DNA from: Yoonia sp. F2084L
GTDB lineage: Bacteria; Pseudomonadota; Alphaproteobacteria; Rhodobacterales; Rhodobacteraceae
Length of the DNA: 64,000 nucleotides
Reading direction: 5' to 3'
Assembly (NCBI RefSeq): GCF_023015625.1
Contig: NZ_JALKAH010000003.1
Location: 62,001 to 126,000, forward strand
Shown in pieces: positions 36,983 to 46,652 of the stretch. The notes under the pieces are model-generated. The model was not told where the DNA came from. It did no database searches and was given only the letters and a program-made list of their open reading frames with translations. Position numbers and translations under genes: made by a program. Within the stretch, counting starts at the first letter, position 1. Every line of letters begins with the position of its first letter.

Positions 36983-37115
36983 TCCACAACAAAAAGTACA
37001 AGCAGAGGTGCGCCAGATGCTGGCCCGTGCGACGCGTGAGCAAACCGTTCGCCTGCTTCAAGATGTTCTGAACGCAACTCCTGCTCCAAAGGAGCCTGTG
37101 AAGTATGACGCATGA
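36969..37115 (+). CDS. Small conserved-context ORF between bchX and bchY (48 aa)
   Basis: 48 codons, too short for usual gene calls. The start overlaps the bchX end by 14 bases and the stop overlaps the bchY start by 11 bases. Directly upstream is GGAGGTGATC (36958-36967), a near-perfect complement of the 16S anti-Shine-Dalgarno, six bases from ATG 36969 and nine from the ATG at 36972. The peptide is hydrophilic and helix-prone (QQKVQAEVRQMLARATREQ, then TVRLLQDVLNA) with a Pro-rich tail and no membrane segment or Cys. I know of no named gene here. A role in chlorophyllide reductase assembly, or a translational coupler for bchY, is possible. Confidence 0.6.
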   Translation: MMTPDPQQKVQAEVRQMLARATREQTVRLLQDVLNATPAPKEPVKYDA

Positions 37116-38709
37116 TAGCGACACCCAAGGCTATGAAGTTGGCTATGATGACGCTGGGCAAGTCCAGATCATCGAGGGTGTTGCGCGTGAAGAAACCTCT
37201 GATCTGCTGGATGCTGGCACGCAGGCCACTGCCCTGGAGGGTGGTTGCACAGCCAGTGCCGGATCAATGGAAGCCGCAGCCCGCGCCGCTGGCAAATCCG
37301 AGATTTTAGATCAATACGCCAAGGACTATCCGCAAGGCCCCCACGATCAACCGCAGAGCATGTGCCCTGCGTTCGGGTCTTTGCGTGTAGGCCTTCGGAT
37401 GAAGCGTGTGGCCACGGTTCTGTCCGGTTCGGCCTGTTGTGTGTATGGCCTGACGTTTGTGTCGCATTTCTATGGCGCCCGCCGGTCTGTTGGTTATGTG
37501 CCGTTCAATTCTGAGACATTGGTGACGGGTAAGCTGTTCGAGGACATTCGCGAGAGTGTCCATGATATGGCGGATCCTGACCGCTATGACGCGATTGTCG
37601 TGACCAATCTTTGCGTGCCCACCGCATCCGGCGTACCGCTGCGGTTGTTGCCGAAAGAGATTAATGGCGTGCGCATTGTCGGCATCGACGTGCCTGGGTT
37701 CGGTATCCCAACCCATGCAGAAGCCAAGGATGTCCTGGCCGGTGCGATGCTGAATTATGCCCGCGAAGAAGTGAAAGCGGGACCTGTTGCGCGCCCCGTC
37801 GGCGGCAAACATGACCGTCCGACTGTCGCACTGCTGGGCGAGATGTTCCCGGCTGATCCTATGATGATTGGCGCGATGCTGGCCCCGATGGGCCTTGCTG
37901 CTGGTCCGGTTGTGCCCACCCGCGAATGGCGCGAGCTTTATGCCGCGTTGGATTGCGGTGTCGCCGCAGCGATCCACCCGTTTTATACCGCAGCGATCCG
38001 TGAATTTCAGGCGGCTGGCCGCAAGATTGTGGGCTCTGCCCCCGTGGGTCACGATGGTACGGCTGCTTGGTTGGCCGCGATCGGTGATGCGTACAATGTG
38101 AAACCTGATCAGATTGCAGCGGCGCAAAACGCGTTCCTGCCTGCGATCAAAGGTGCTTTGGCTGGCGCGCAGATCAACGGCACTGTGACCTTGTCCGGCT
38201 ATGAAGGTTCAGAGCTTTTGGTCGCGCGTTTGCTGATCGAAAGCGGCGCTGATGTCCCTTATGTCGGCACTGCTTGTCCGAAGACCGAATGGTCGCGTCC
38301 AGACGCCGAATGGCTTGAGGCGAAAGGTGTGAAAATCGTTTACCGCGCCTCGCTAGAGGATGATCTGGCCGCTGTCGATGCGATCAAGCCTGACCTCGCG
38401 ATTGGCACGACACCTGTCGTTCAGCATGCCAAAGAGGCAGGTATTCCGTCGCTTTACTTTACCAATCTGATCTCAGCCCGGCCACTCATGGGTCCAGCGG
38501 GTGCTGGCTCGCTGGCCCAAGTCGTGAATGCGGCGATTGCGGGTAAGGAAAAGATGGACACGATGCGCGCGTTCTTTGAGGGCGTGGGTTCTGGTGATAC
38601 TGCTGGTGTCTGGGAGGGTGCGCCGAACTTGCGCCCAGACTTCCGTGCCGCCCATCAGAAAAAGCTTGATAAAATGGCGCGCGCCGCCAAAGCGCAGGAG
38701 ATGATTTGA
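37105..38709 (+). CDS. bchY: Chlorophyllide a reductase subunit Y
   Basis: 534 residues. BchY and BchZ form the NifDK-like catalytic component that takes electrons from BchX. Cys-containing blocks are [34 protein letters not shown] and [14 protein letters not shown], likely cluster ligands. Then come SPxGxA-type substrate loops and a conserved [28 protein letters not shown]. The ATG at 37105 has AAAGGAG about ten bases upstream. The N-terminal 60 residues are less conserved. The stop overlaps the bchZ start. Confidence 0.94.
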   Translation: MTHDSDTQGYEVGYDDAGQVQIIEGVAREETSDLLDAGTQATALEGGCTASAGSMEAAARAAGKSEILDQYAKDYPQGPHDQPQSMCPAFGSLRVGLRMKRVATVLSGSACCVYGLTFVSHFYGARRSVGYVPFNSETLVTGKLFEDIRESVHDMADPDRYDAIVVTNLCVPTASGVPLRLLPKEINGVRIVGIDVPGFGIPTHAEAKDVLAGAMLNYAREEVKAGPVARPVGGKHDRPTVALLGEMFPADPMMIGAMLAPMGLAAGPVVPTREWRELYAALDCGVAAAIHPFYTAAIREFQAAGRKIVGSAPVGHDGTAAWLAAIGDAYNVKPDQIAAAQNAFLPAIKGALAGAQINGTVTLSGYEGSELLVARLLIESGADVPYVGTACPKTEWSRPDAEWLEAKGVKIVYRASLEDDLAAVDAIKPDLAIGTTPVVQHAKEAGIPSLYFTNLISARPLMGPAGAGSLAQVVNAAIAGKEKMDTMRAFFEGVGSGDTAGVWEGAPNLRPDFRAAHQKKLDKMARAAKAQEMI

Positions 38710-40169
38710 TGCTTGTCACTGATCATGATCGCGCGGGCGGATATTGGGGGGCAGTTTATGCCTTCTGCGCAGTCAAAGGTTTGCAAGTCGTCATTGATGG
38801 CCCGGTTGGCTGCGAAAACCTGCCTGTGACTTCTGTTCTGCATTACACCGACGGGTTGCCGCCGCATGAATTGCCTATCGTGGTGACCGGGTTGGCCGAA
38901 ACCGAGATGGGTGAGGGCACTGAGGAGGCGATGAAGCGGGCTTGGGAAACGCTTGATCCTGCTTTGCCTGCTGTCGTGGTGACCGGGTCCATTGCCGAGA
39001 TGATTGGCGGCGGTGTGACCCCGCAAGGCACCAATATTCAGCGTTTCCTGCCCCGCACCATTGATGAGGATCAGTGGGAATGTGCAGACCGGGCGATGAC
39101 GTGGATTTTCACGGAATTTGGCATGACCAAAGGCCGGATGCCGCCCGAGAAGAAGCGTGAAGAAGATGCAAAGCCACGGGTGAATATCCTCGGGCCGATG
39201 TATGGGGCGTTTAACATGCCCTCTGATCTGGCTGAGATACGGCGCCTGGTCGAAGGCATTGGCGCCGAGATCAACATGGTGATGCCGCTGGGCGCCCATG
39301 TCGCTGAGATGCGCAATCTGGTGAATGCCGATGTGAACGTCACGATGTATCGTGAGTTTGGACGGGGACTTTGTGAGGTTCTTGGTAAGCCATACTTACA
39401 AGCGCCTTTTGGCATTGATTCCACAACCAAATTCCTGCGCAAGCTGGGTGAATTGACGGGCCTCGACCCTGAACCGTTCATCGAGCAAGAGAAGCATTCG
39501 ACCATCAAACCCGTTTGGGATTTGTGGCGGTCGGTCACGCAGGATTTCTTTGCCACGGCTGAGTTCGCGATTGTGGCGAACGAGACTTATGCGCGTGGTG
39601 TCCGGCATTTCCTTGAGGGTGATCTGGGCTTCCCATGCGCCTTTGCCGTGGCCCGCACACGCGGGAAGAAAACGAATAACGAAGAAGTGCGCGCGATGCT
39701 GCATAGCAAGCGTCCTTTGATCGTGATGGGGTCCATCAACGAAAAGATGTATCTGGCTGAAATGAAAGCCGGGCACGGACCAAGCCCGGTATTCATCCCC
39801 GCCAGCTTCCCCGGTGCCGCGATCCGGCGGGCCACAGGCACGCCGTTTATGGGCTACGCCGGTGCGACCTATCTGCTGCAAGAGGTCTGTAATGGCCTGT
39901 TTGACGCGCTGTTCCACATTCTGCCTTTGGGCACGGACATGGACGCGACCGATGCCACTCTGACACCGCTGCGCCGCGATTTCCCTTGGGACGCGGATGC
40001 GCAAGCCAAACTGGACGAGATCGTGGCGACACACCCGATCCTGACACGAATTTCTGCCGCTAAAACGCTGCGTGATGCAGCCGAGCGCGCAGCCCTCGAC
40101 GCCGGCAATGACCGGGTTGTTTTAGAGACCGTCGAAACACTGCAACCATCCTCGGGAGGACGCAAATGA
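38709..40169 (+). CDS. bchZ: Chlorophyllide a reductase subunit Z
   Basis: 486 residues from ATG 38709, which overlaps the bchY stop (TGATG); a TTG three bases earlier is less likely. The family start [40 protein letters not shown] is present, with the Cys of GPVGCENLP a probable cluster or substrate residue. [27 protein letters not shown] and a proto-BchNB-like C-terminal half follow. BchY and BchZ form the heterotetramer. The stop overlaps pufQ by four bases. Confidence 0.94.
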   Translation: MLVTDHDRAGGYWGAVYAFCAVKGLQVVIDGPVGCENLPVTSVLHYTDGLPPHELPIVVTGLAETEMGEGTEEAMKRAWETLDPALPAVVVTGSIAEMIGGGVTPQGTNIQRFLPRTIDEDQWECADRAMTWIFTEFGMTKGRMPPEKKREEDAKPRVNILGPMYGAFNMPSDLAEIRRLVEGIGAEINMVMPLGAHVAEMRNLVNADVNVTMYREFGRGLCEVLGKPYLQAPFGIDSTTKFLRKLGELTGLDPEPFIEQEKHSTIKPVWDLWRSVTQDFFATAEFAIVANETYARGVRHFLEGDLGFPCAFAVARTRGKKTNNEEVRAMLHSKRPLIVMGSINEKMYLAEMKAGHGPSPVFIPASFPGAAIRRATGTPFMGYAGATYLLQEVCNGLFDALFHILPLGTDMDATDATLTPLRRDFPWDADAQAKLDEIVATHPILTRISAAKTLRDAAERAALDAGNDRVVLETVETLQPSSGGRK

Positions 40170-40390
40170 CTGACTTTACAACAGATGCACCGGTACTTCG
40201 GACCCGGACTGCACCCCCGAAACGCGAGTATTATGCCTATTTCGGGCTGATCTTTCTGGCCACGCTACCGCTGTGCCTTCTGACATGGGTCTTGTCTGCT
40301 GCACGCCGGATGGAGCTACCCGCAAAGGGCCCAATCGCGAAGGCCTGGACACAGGCCCGCATTATTACGCCGCAGATCTTCAGCGCGTGA
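40166..40390 (+). CDS. pufQ: PufQ, bacteriochlorophyll/complex assembly regulator
   Basis: 74 residues with one membrane helix ([24 protein letters not shown], about 22-45). The tail reads [20 protein letters not shown], the characteristic PufQ end. PufQ is the first gene of the puf operon in Rhodobacter and is needed for bacteriochlorophyll formation under the puf promoter. It overlaps bchZ by four bases (ATGA), so it is read from the bchC transcript as well as from any promoter inside bchZ. Confidence 0.9.
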   Translation: MTDFTTDAPVLRTRTAPPKREYYAYFGLIFLATLPLCLLTWVLSAARRMELPAKGPIAKAWTQARIITPQIFSA

Positions 40391-40409
40391 TCGCAGCGAA
40401 AACAGTTTT

Positions 40410-40456
40410 GCCCGGAAACGGGCATCCGACGTTCATCATTCCCCCCCGGGATGATG
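40410..40456 (+). other. Stem-loops in the pufQ-pufB spacer
   Basis: The 147 bases between pufQ and pufB contain CCCGGAAACGGG (40411-40422) and, just after, CATCAT at 40434 pairing with ATGATG at 40451 around a CCC/GGG core. In Rhodobacter this spacer is known as an mRNA-processing region for the puf transcript. The stem-loops here are seen by eye; folding was not computed. Confidence 0.45.
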
Positions 40457-40537
40457 GATTGGGGCAGAGGAAGAGCTTCTGTCGTAACCCGGCCGCGGGG
40501 GGTGCGCGGCGTCAGTACTTTATTTTGGAGACAAAAC

Positions 40538-40693
40538 ATGGCTGACAAATCTGACCTATCTTTCACAGGTCTCACTGACGAGCAGGCCCAGGAGCTGCAC
40601 GCAGTTTACATGAGCGGTTTCACGATCTTCACGATCGTTGCAGTCGTTGCTCACGTACTGACGTACATCAAGCTTCCTTGGTTCAGCTGGTAG
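40538..40693 (+). CDS. pufB: Light-harvesting complex 1 beta subunit
   Basis: 51 residues, [20 protein letters not shown] then one helix with [10 protein letters not shown] and KLPWFSW at the end. The His in AHVLTYI ligates bacteriochlorophyll and the aromatic tail is typical of LH1 beta. The start ATG has TTGGAGAC upstream. It lies before pufA with a 12-base gap. Confidence 0.95.
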   Translation: MADKSDLSFTGLTDEQAQELHAVYMSGFTIFTIVAVVAHVLTYIKLPWFSW

Positions 40694-40705
40694 GAGAATT
40701 AGCAC

Positions 40706-40861
40706 ATGGCACAGTTCTACAAGATCTGGCTGGTATTCGACCCGCGCCGCGTTTTCGTGGCTCAGGGCGTATTCCTGTTTTTGCTTGCAGCGATGATTCA
40801 CCTCGTTCTGTTGAGCAATGAAAGCACAAACTGGTTCCAGCTCGCCTTTGGCGGAATGTAA
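40706..40861 (+). CDS. pufA: Light-harvesting complex 1 alpha subunit
   Basis: 51 residues. The sequence is [20 protein letters not shown] followed by [17 protein letters not shown] and [10 protein letters not shown]. The single helix contains the bacteriochlorophyll-ligating His in [23 protein letters not shown] is the standard LH1 alpha amino terminus. TAGGAG is upstream of the ATG. Together with pufB it builds the ring around the reaction centre, and PufX normally interrupts this ring in Rhodobacter. Confidence 0.95.
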   Translation: MAQFYKIWLVFDPRRVFVAQGVFLFLLAAMIHLVLLSNESTNWFQLAFGGM

Positions 40862-40883
40862 CCAGCTTTGCTGAAATAATCAC

Positions 40884-40970
40884 GCTGCGGGCGGGCAATC
40901 TGATCCGCCCGTAGCAAACACCGACACTGACAATAACAGGGCGCGCCCAATGGGGACGCAGGGCCTGTTA
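40884..40970 (+). other. pufA-pufL intercistronic stem-loops
   Basis: Left arm GCTGCGGGCGG (40884-40894) pairs with CCGCCCGTAGC (40905-40915), 10 Watson-Crick pairs plus one G-U, loop of ten bases. A second stem TAACAGG (40934-40940) with CCTGTTA (40964-40970) follows. The pufA-pufL gap in Rhodobacter carries stem-loops that stabilise the pufBA part of the transcript and give excess LH1 over reaction centre. The structure here agrees with that, by sequence only. Confidence 0.7.
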
Positions 40971-40987
40971 AAGAATGGAGATAGAAG

Positions 40988-41818
40988 ATGGCACAGCTCA
41001 GCTTCGAGAGAAAATACCGGGTCCGTGGCGGGACATTGGTAGGCGGAGATCTGTTCGACTTTTGGGTGGGGCCGTTTTATGTGGGCTTCTTCGGGGTCAC
41101 GACGTTCTTTTTCGCCGTCCTTGGGACGATTTTGATTTTTTACGGGGCCAGCCAAGGCCCCACATGGAACCCGTGGTTGATTTCCATCGACCCCCCACCG
41201 CTTGATTACGGATTGGGTGCCGCGCCATTGATGGAAGGCGGCCTTTGGCAGATCATCACGATCTGCGCGATTGGTGCTTTCGTTAGTTGGATGATGCGCG
41301 AGGTCGAGATTTGCCGCAAACTTGGCATTGGCTATCACGTACCCTTTGCGTTTGGCGTCGCGATTTTCGCTTACGTCACGCTTGTGGTGATCCGTCCGGT
41401 GCTGCTGGGGGCCTGGGGGCACGGTTTCCCATATGGCATCTTCAGCCACCTCGATTGGGTCAACAACGTGGGCTATGCTTATGGCAACTTCCACTACAAC
41501 CCCGCACATATGATCGCGATCACGTTCTTCTTCACCACCTGTCTGGCACTTGCGCTGCACGGATCACTGGTGTTGTCGGCTGTGAACCCGCCTAAAGGCC
41601 AAGAGATCAAATCACCTGATCACGAAGACACGTACTTCCGTGATCTGATCGGCTATTCGATCGGGCCATTGGGGATTCACCGTCTGGGCCTGTTCCTGGC
41701 GCTGAACGCTGGTTTCTGGTCTGCGATCTGTATCGTGATTTCAGGCACCGTCTGGTTCGAAGAGTGGATCGTCTGGTGGGATTGGTACTTTGAACTGCCC
41801 TGGTGGGTTGATCTGTAG
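40988..41818 (+). CDS. pufL: Photosynthetic reaction centre L subunit
   Basis: 276 residues with five membrane helices. [36 protein letters not shown] is the L-type amino terminus. [29 protein letters not shown] holds the His ligands of the bacteriochlorophyll pair, and [15 protein letters not shown] continues into the quinone/iron region. It forms the core reaction centre with PufM. It follows the pufA-pufL stem-loops with GGAGATAGAAG before the ATG. Confidence 0.96.
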   Translation: MAQLSFERKYRVRGGTLVGGDLFDFWVGPFYVGFFGVTTFFFAVLGTILIFYGASQGPTWNPWLISIDPPPLDYGLGAAPLMEGGLWQIITICAIGAFVSWMMREVEICRKLGIGYHVPFAFGVAIFAYVTLVVIRPVLLGAWGHGFPYGIFSHLDWVNNVGYAYGNFHYNPAHMIAITFFFTTCLALALHGSLVLSAVNPPKGQEIKSPDHEDTYFRDLIGYSIGPLGIHRLGLFLALNAGFWSAICIVISGTVWFEEWIVWWDWYFELPWWVDL

Positions 41819-41831
41819 GAGGATATGAACA

Positions 41832-42758
41832 ATGGCTGAATATCAAAACATTTTCACCCAGGTTCAGGTCCAAGGACCGGCCGAAATGGGTGTCGCCGGA
41901 TACGACGGCAGTGGGATTGACCGTAGCAAAGGCGCACGCTTCTCGAAGCTGGCGGGTTGGTTTGGCAACGCACAGTTGGGTCCGATCTATCTGGGCTCCT
42001 TCGGGGTGATCTCGCTTGCAACTGGTGCAATCTGGTTCGTTATGGTGGGTTTGTCCTTCTGGGCGCAGGCCGATTACAACCCGGCGATCTTCTTGCGGGA
42101 CCTGTTCTGGCTGTCGCTTGATCCGCCAAGCCCCGGCTATGGCTTGGGTATGCCTCCGATGAATGACGGCGGTTACTTTATGATCGCGTCCTTCTTCCTG
42201 CTGATCTCGGTTCTGACTTGGTGGGTACGCACCTATCTGCGTGCCGAAGCACTGGGCATGGGCAAGCACGTCGCATGGGCGTTTGCCTCTGCAATCTGGC
42301 TGTTCCTTGTGTTGGGTCTGTTCCGTCCGATCCTGATGGGCGACTGGTCTGAGATGGTGCCTTATGGCGTCTTCTCACACCTGGACTGGACGAACCTGTT
42401 CTCGATCACATATGGCAACCTGTTCTACAATCCGTTCCACGCTCTGAGCATTGTGTTCCTTTACGGTTCAGCCCTGCTGTTTGCGATGCACGGTGCCACG
42501 ATCCTTGCGGTCAGCCGCTTTGGTGGCGAACGCGAGATCGAACAGATCGTTGACCGCGGTACCGCGACTGAGCGCGCCGCTTTGTTCTGGCGCTGGACCA
42601 TGGGCTTTAACGCCACCATGGAAGGTATTCACCGCTGGGCGTGGTGGTTCGCAGTCCTGACAACGCTGACTGGCGGTATTGGGATCCTGTTGACCGGTAC
42701 GGTTGTTGATAACTGGTTTGTTTGGGCGCAGCAGCACGGCTACGCGCCGCTGAACTAA
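41832..42758 (+). CDS. pufM: Photosynthetic reaction centre M subunit
   Basis: 308 residues with five membrane helices. [16 protein letters not shown] is the usual M-type start; [32 protein letters not shown] holds the His ligand of the second special-pair bacteriochlorophyll; [56 protein letters not shown] carries the iron/quinone-site residues. No cytochrome gene (pufC) follows; pufX does. The spacing to pufL is 13 bases. Confidence 0.96.
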   Translation: MAEYQNIFTQVQVQGPAEMGVAGYDGSGIDRSKGARFSKLAGWFGNAQLGPIYLGSFGVISLATGAIWFVMVGLSFWAQADYNPAIFLRDLFWLSLDPPSPGYGLGMPPMNDGGYFMIASFFLLISVLTWWVRTYLRAEALGMGKHVAWAFASAIWLFLVLGLFRPILMGDWSEMVPYGVFSHLDWTNLFSITYGNLFYNPFHALSIVFLYGSALLFAMHGATILAVSRFGGEREIEQIVDRGTATERAALFWRWTMGFNATMEGIHRWAWWFAVLTTLTGGIGILLTGTVVDNWFVWAQQHGYAPLN

Positions 42759-42767
42759 GGAGGACAG

Positions 42768-43007
42768 ATGATGAAAAACGATAACATCCTCGACATGAGC
42801 GAAAAGAGCAGGCTCACCGCCGATATCACGCTCTTGATGCTCAAAGGTGCAGGTTATGCGGCTGTGTTCGTGTTGGCGCTTTGGTTCATAATTGCGGCGA
42901 TGGCCTTTATCGGGCGCATCCTGCCAGAGCAAAGCCGTGAAACGCCTGATCCGATCAATCGGTCATCCTTGATGATCGAACTGGTCGAAGAGGTTGCGCA
43001 CGTCTGA
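42768..43007 (+). CDS. pufX: PufX, LH1 ring-opening subunit
   Basis: 79 residues, one membrane helix (MLKGAGYAAVFVLALWFIIAAMAFIGRIL) with a short N-terminal cytoplasmic segment and a C-terminal tail (SLMIELVEEVAHV). The ATG at 42768 is followed by another at 42771; AAGGAGG at 42757-42763 fits the second ATG slightly better (seven versus four bases). PufX lets quinone leave the RC-LH1 core in Rhodobacter. Its place directly after pufM, where most relatives carry pufC, identifies it even though the sequence is short and divergent. Confidence 0.85.
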   Translation: MMKNDNILDMSEKSRLTADITLLMLKGAGYAAVFVLALWFIIAAMAFIGRILPEQSRETPDPINRSSLMIELVEEVAHV

Positions 43008-43012
43008 AGATT

Positions 43013-43045
43013 GAAACAGGCGGCGCGCGACGCACCGCCTGTTTC
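43013..43045 (+). terminator. Stem-loop after pufX
   Basis: GAAACAGGCGG (43013-43023) pairs perfectly with CCGCCTGTTTC (43035-43045), 11 base pairs with an 11-base loop. No run of T follows, so it is more likely a stability element or a weak terminator for the puf operon than a strong rho-independent terminator. Confidence 0.6.
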
Positions 43046-43127
43046 ATCGCCATCGGGCTACCCTCCCTGGCTGGCCCGGTATTGGGGTGTAAACCCCAGT
43101 TCCCTTCCTGTTGGCTACAGGAGAACT

Positions 43128-43166
43128 AGCGTCGCAATTGGCTCACCCCTTTTGCGACGCTTTTTT
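43128..43166 (+). terminator. Rho-independent terminator between pufX and dxs
   Basis: AGCGTCGCAA (43128-43137) pairs with TTGCGACGCT (43152-43161) followed by six T. The stem is ten base pairs and the T-tract is clean. It would end transcripts arriving from the puf operon, so dxs transcription would then depend on read-through or on its own promoter. Two smaller stems (43084-43097 and 43105-43123) lie between the two structures. Confidence 0.8.
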
Positions 43167-43186
43167 ATTACCACAAAGGTGAAGCA

Positions 43187-45109
43187 ATGACCAATCGCCC
43201 CGAAACACCGTTCCTTGATAGCGTCGCTGGTCCTGCCGATATCCGACGCATGAACGACACCGCCATCGCCAATTTGGCCGATGATGTCCGGGCCGAGGTG
43301 ATTTCTGCCGTGTCCGAAACGGGTGGGCATCTTGGGTCTTCGCTGGGCGTTGTTGAGTTGACCGTGGCGATCCACGCTGTCTTTGACACACCGCGCGATA
43401 AGCTGATCTTTGATGTGGGCCACCAGTGTTATCCGCATAAGGTGCTGACGGGTCGACGAGACCGTATCCGGACATTGCGCCAAGAGGGCGGCCTGTCCGG
43501 TTTTACCAAACGCGCCGAGAGCGATTATGACCCGTTTGGTGCAGCACACTCTAGTACCTCAATTTCTGCCGCGCTTGGCTTTACCGTAGGGCGGGATATG
43601 GGCATGCCCACCGGGGATGCAATTGCCGTGATTGGTGACGGGTCCATCAGTGCCGGCATGGCTTATGAGGCACTGAACAATGCAGGTGCCGAAGGGCGGC
43701 GGTTGTTTGTGATCCTCAATGACAACGAAATGTCCATTGCGCCGCCAGTGGGTGCGATGTCCAAATACCTGTCCGGTCTTTATGCCTCGCCTATGGGTGA
43801 ATTACACAAGATGGCCGAAGGGTTTGAGGCTGCTTTGCCCGGCCCCTTGCGCGACCATGCCCGACGTGCCCGAAACCTTGTGACTGGGATGCAGACGGGT
43901 GGGTCCGGTACCTTGTTTGAAGAGCTTGGCTTTTCCTACGTAGGCCCGATTGATGGCCACGACATGACCCAGCTTTTGCCAGTCTTGCGCGCCGCACGCA
44001 CCCGCGCGACAGGCCCTGTCTTGATCCATGTCTGCACGACCAAAGGCAAAGGCTATGCCCCCGCCGAGGATAGTGCTGATTGTGGGCATGGTGTGTCCAA
44101 GTTTGATGTCGTGACCGGCGCACAGGCAAAGTCCAAGCCCAATGCACCCAGCTATACCAAGGTTTTTGGATCGGCGTTGACAACCGAGGCGCAGATGGAC
44201 CCCAGTATCGTTGCGGTGACTGCCGCGATGCCCTCGGGCACTGGTGTGGATATCATGGGCGCACGGTTCAAAAACCGCGTTTTTGATGTGGGTATTGCTG
44301 AACAACATGGTGTGACCTTTGCGGCTGGTATGGCGGCAAGCGGGCTGAAACCGTTCTGCGCGATCTATTCAACCTTCCTGCAACGCGGCTATGATCAAGT
44401 GGTCCACGATGTGGCGTTACAAAACCTGCCTGTCCGTTTTGCGATTGACCGTGCGGGGCTGGTCGGCGCCGATGGCCCGACCCATGCGGGCGCCTTTGAC
44501 ATCGGTTATATGTCCGCCTTGCCCAATATGGTCGTGATGGCGGCAGGAGATGAGTTGGAACTGATGCATATGGTGCGCACGGCCGCCGCCTATGATGACG
44601 GGCCGATTGCGTTCCGTTATCCGCGCGGCGAAGGTGTGGGGATCGACCTGCCTGAACGGGGCAACCTGATTGAGATTGGCAAAGGCCGGATTGTACAGGA
44701 AGGGTCGGACGTTGCGATCCTGTCCTTTGGCGCGCATCTGTCTGAATGCCAGCTTGCTGCGGAAAAATTGGCGGCCCAAGGTGTATCGACAACGATTGCA
44801 GACGCCCGCTTTGCCAAACCACTGGACCATGCGTTGATCCGGCAGTTGCTGCGCAATCACAAGGCGCTGATCACGGTTGAGCAAGGTGCCAAAGGCGGTT
44901 TTGGCGCAATGGTGCTGCATGATCTGGCCAATGATGGCTTGCTGGACGGACGCTGCCAAGTGCGGACGATGACGCTGCCGGACAGGTATATTGATCATGC
45001 ATCGCCCGATGCGATGTATGCAGATGCCGGGCTGACGGCAGTGGATATTGCCGCGACAGCAATGCAGGCGGCAGGGATTGAAGTGAAGCGGGTTGAGGTT
45101 GGGGTTTAG
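43187..45109 (+). CDS. dxs: 1-deoxy-D-xylulose-5-phosphate synthase
   Basis: 640 residues, full length. It makes DXP from pyruvate and glyceraldehyde-3-phosphate, the first step of the MEP isoprenoid route that feeds carotenoids and the bacteriochlorophyll tail. The thiamine-diphosphate motif is [21 protein letters not shown] followed by [16 protein letters not shown] and the C-terminal transketolase domains ([15 protein letters not shown]) are present. The ATG has AAAGGTG upstream. A dxs copy next to puf is also found in Rhodobacter. Confidence 0.95.
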   Translation: MTNRPETPFLDSVAGPADIRRMNDTAIANLADDVRAEVISAVSETGGHLGSSLGVVELTVAIHAVFDTPRDKLIFDVGHQCYPHKVLTGRRDRIRTLRQEGGLSGFTKRAESDYDPFGAAHSSTSISAALGFTVGRDMGMPTGDAIAVIGDGSISAGMAYEALNNAGAEGRRLFVILNDNEMSIAPPVGAMSKYLSGLYASPMGELHKMAEGFEAALPGPLRDHARRARNLVTGMQTGGSGTLFEELGFSYVGPIDGHDMTQLLPVLRAARTRATGPVLIHVCTTKGKGYAPAEDSADCGHGVSKFDVVTGAQAKSKPNAPSYTKVFGSALTTEAQMDPSIVAVTAAMPSGTGVDIMGARFKNRVFDVGIAEQHGVTFAAGMAASGLKPFCAIYSTFLQRGYDQVVHDVALQNLPVRFAIDRAGLVGADGPTHAGAFDIGYMSALPNMVVMAAGDELELMHMVRTAAAYDDGPIAFRYPRGEGVGIDLPERGNLIEIGKGRIVQEGSDVAILSFGAHLSECQLAAEKLAAQGVSTTIADARFAKPLDHALIRQLLRNHKALITVEQGAKGGFGAMVLHDLANDGLLDGRCQVRTMTLPDRYIDHASPDAMYADAGLTAVDIAATAMQAAGIEVKRVEVGV

Positions 45110-45120
45110 GGACCGACACT

Positions 45121-45504
45121 GTGCAAAGCATCGAGTTGCTCCACTGGCTGTTGTGGGCAATTGCCTTTGTCGTTGCGGCTGCGTGGACGCTGGTGATCTT
45201 GGGCCTAACCTCTGTACCGATCACAATTGGTGGCAGCGGGTTGCCTGCGACGACTATCGACAGTCTGGAACTGGCTCTATTGGCATCCAGTCTTGTAAAC
45301 GGCGTGCTTGTGGCGTGGCGATTCGGCGTGATCTGGATGGTCTCTGTGGCAGGTATCCAGCGCGTTTTGATCGCATTGATCCTTGGGCGGACCTTGGATT
45401 GGTATGATGTTTATTTCATCGTTTTGCTAGTCGCGGGGCTGCTTGTGATTGGCTGGCTCGCCGGTGCGCTGGGCCGCTTGCTGGACGGGGTTGGTGCTCG
45501 TTAG
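45121..45504 (+). CDS. Hypothetical membrane protein (four helices)
   Basis: 127 residues starting with GTG at 45121. It has about four hydrophobic helices: LLHWLLWAIAFVVAAAWTLVI, LELALLASSLVNGVLVAW, VAGIQRVLIALILG and YFIVLLVAGLLVIGWLAGAL. I recognise no family. It follows dxs by 11 bases and so may be co-transcribed, but no functional link to isoprenoids is evident. Its end overlaps the convergent methyltransferase by four bases. Confidence 0.6.
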   Translation: MQSIELLHWLLWAIAFVVAAAWTLVILGLTSVPITIGGSGLPATTIDSLELALLASSLVNGVLVAWRFGVIWMVSVAGIQRVLIALILGRTLDWYDVYFIVLLVAGLLVIGWLAGALGRLLDGVGAR

Positions 45505-46610
45505 AGCGGTAGCGTCTGAAACAACCACACCTTCAGCCCGCCGTGTGGGATCGCGGGGCCTCTTGGTTTGAACGGCAAGCCTGTCGCCTTGGCCAACCCC
45601 GCTTCGCTGGTCACGATCCCGACCCGCCAGCCTGCACATTCGCGTTTGATTGCTTCGCCTAGCCCAGCGTAGACCCCGTAGAGCATGTTCTGGTTGCCGA
45701 TCCGTCCACCGTAGGGTGGGTTGCAGATAATCAGGCCGGGTGGGCCTTCGGGGCGTGTGATGTCGGTGGCTGAGAGGTTCTGAAAAGTGATGTGCTCAGC
45801 CACTCCGGCCCGTTCGGCGTTTGCAGTTGCCATGCGGATGGCACCTGCATCGCGGTCACTGCCGGTGAAGTGGTGGGTGGGCGTGTGGGTTTTACCCACC
45901 CTACGCATGTCGTCCCATTGCGTGCCATCGAAGGTCGCAAGTTGTTGGAACGCAAAGTCGCGTGTCCGACCGGGGTAGAGCCCCATCGCGATCTCAGTGG
46001 CCTCAATCAAAAACGTGCCTGATCCGCACATCGGGTCCATGACCGGCTCGGTCCCGTCATAACCGCATTCGCGTAGCATCAATGCCGCGAGTGTTTCGCG
46101 CATAGGCGCTTTGCCGACGGCCTCTTTATGGCCGCGTTTGTGCAGGCTTTCCCCGGAGGTATCGACGCTGATGGTCACCCGATTGTCGTCGATCCGTACC
46201 TTGATCGCGACAGGTGCATCGGCGCTGATTGTCATGCCGTGGCTGTCTTTGAGCGCGGTTTCAATCCGTTGGGTCGCAGCGCCCGCGTGATAAATCTTGG
46301 ACTTCTTCGAGGTGCTGACCTCAACGCGCACAGGCACATCCGCCCGCAGGATATCGCCCCAAGGAAATTTCCGCGACCGTTTGTCGAGCTGCGCGAGATG
46401 GAAAGCCATAAAGCTGCCAACACGCGCCAGCACACGGGTCGCCCCCCGCATCACAAGGTTGGCACGCCACACGTCCGCCCATGTGCCGGTGATCGTCACA
46501 CCGCCCGGTGTGGCTTTGGCATCAGAAAACCCGTTTTCCAAAGCCTCTGAGAGCAGCGCGTTTTCCAGCCCGGGCGTGGCGACCATGAAAATTTCAAAGG
46601 TGTCTTCCAT
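45501..46610 (-). CDS. THUMP-domain class I SAM-dependent RNA methyltransferase (RlmL/Trm14-like)
   Basis: 369 residues from ATG 46610; an in-frame TTG at 46646 would add 12 residues without a good site. The N-terminal half (about 1-155) fits a ferredoxin-like plus THUMP RNA-binding module (FEIFMVATPGLENALLSEALENGF, then RVEVSTSKKSKIYHAGAATQRIE). The methyltransferase part has PVMDPMCGSGTFLIEATEIAMG (motif I) and LIICNPPYGGRIG, the NPPY catalytic motif of N2-guanine methyltransferases. It probably methylates 23S rRNA or a tRNA; the exact base cannot be read. It follows the barrel gene by 42 bases. Confidence 0.88.
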   Translation of the reverse strand: MEDTFEIFMVATPGLENALLSEALENGFSDAKATPGGVTITGTWADVWRANLVMRGATRVLARVGSFMAFHLAQLDKRSRKFPWGDILRADVPVRVEVSTSKKSKIYHAGAATQRIETALKDSHGMTISADAPVAIKVRIDDNRVTISVDTSGESLHKRGHKEAVGKAPMRETLAALMLRECGYDGTEPVMDPMCGSGTFLIEATEIAMGLYPGRTRDFAFQQLATFDGTQWDDMRRVGKTHTPTHHFTGSDRDAGAIRMATANAERAGVAEHITFQNLSATDITRPEGPPGLIICNPPYGGRIGNQNMLYGVYAGLGEAIKRECAGWRVGIVTSEAGLAKATGLPFKPRGPAIPHGGLKVWLFQTLPL

Positions 46611-46652
46611 ATCAGGCACATAGTCCGCTTTTGCGGCCAAGTGCAAATCGGC

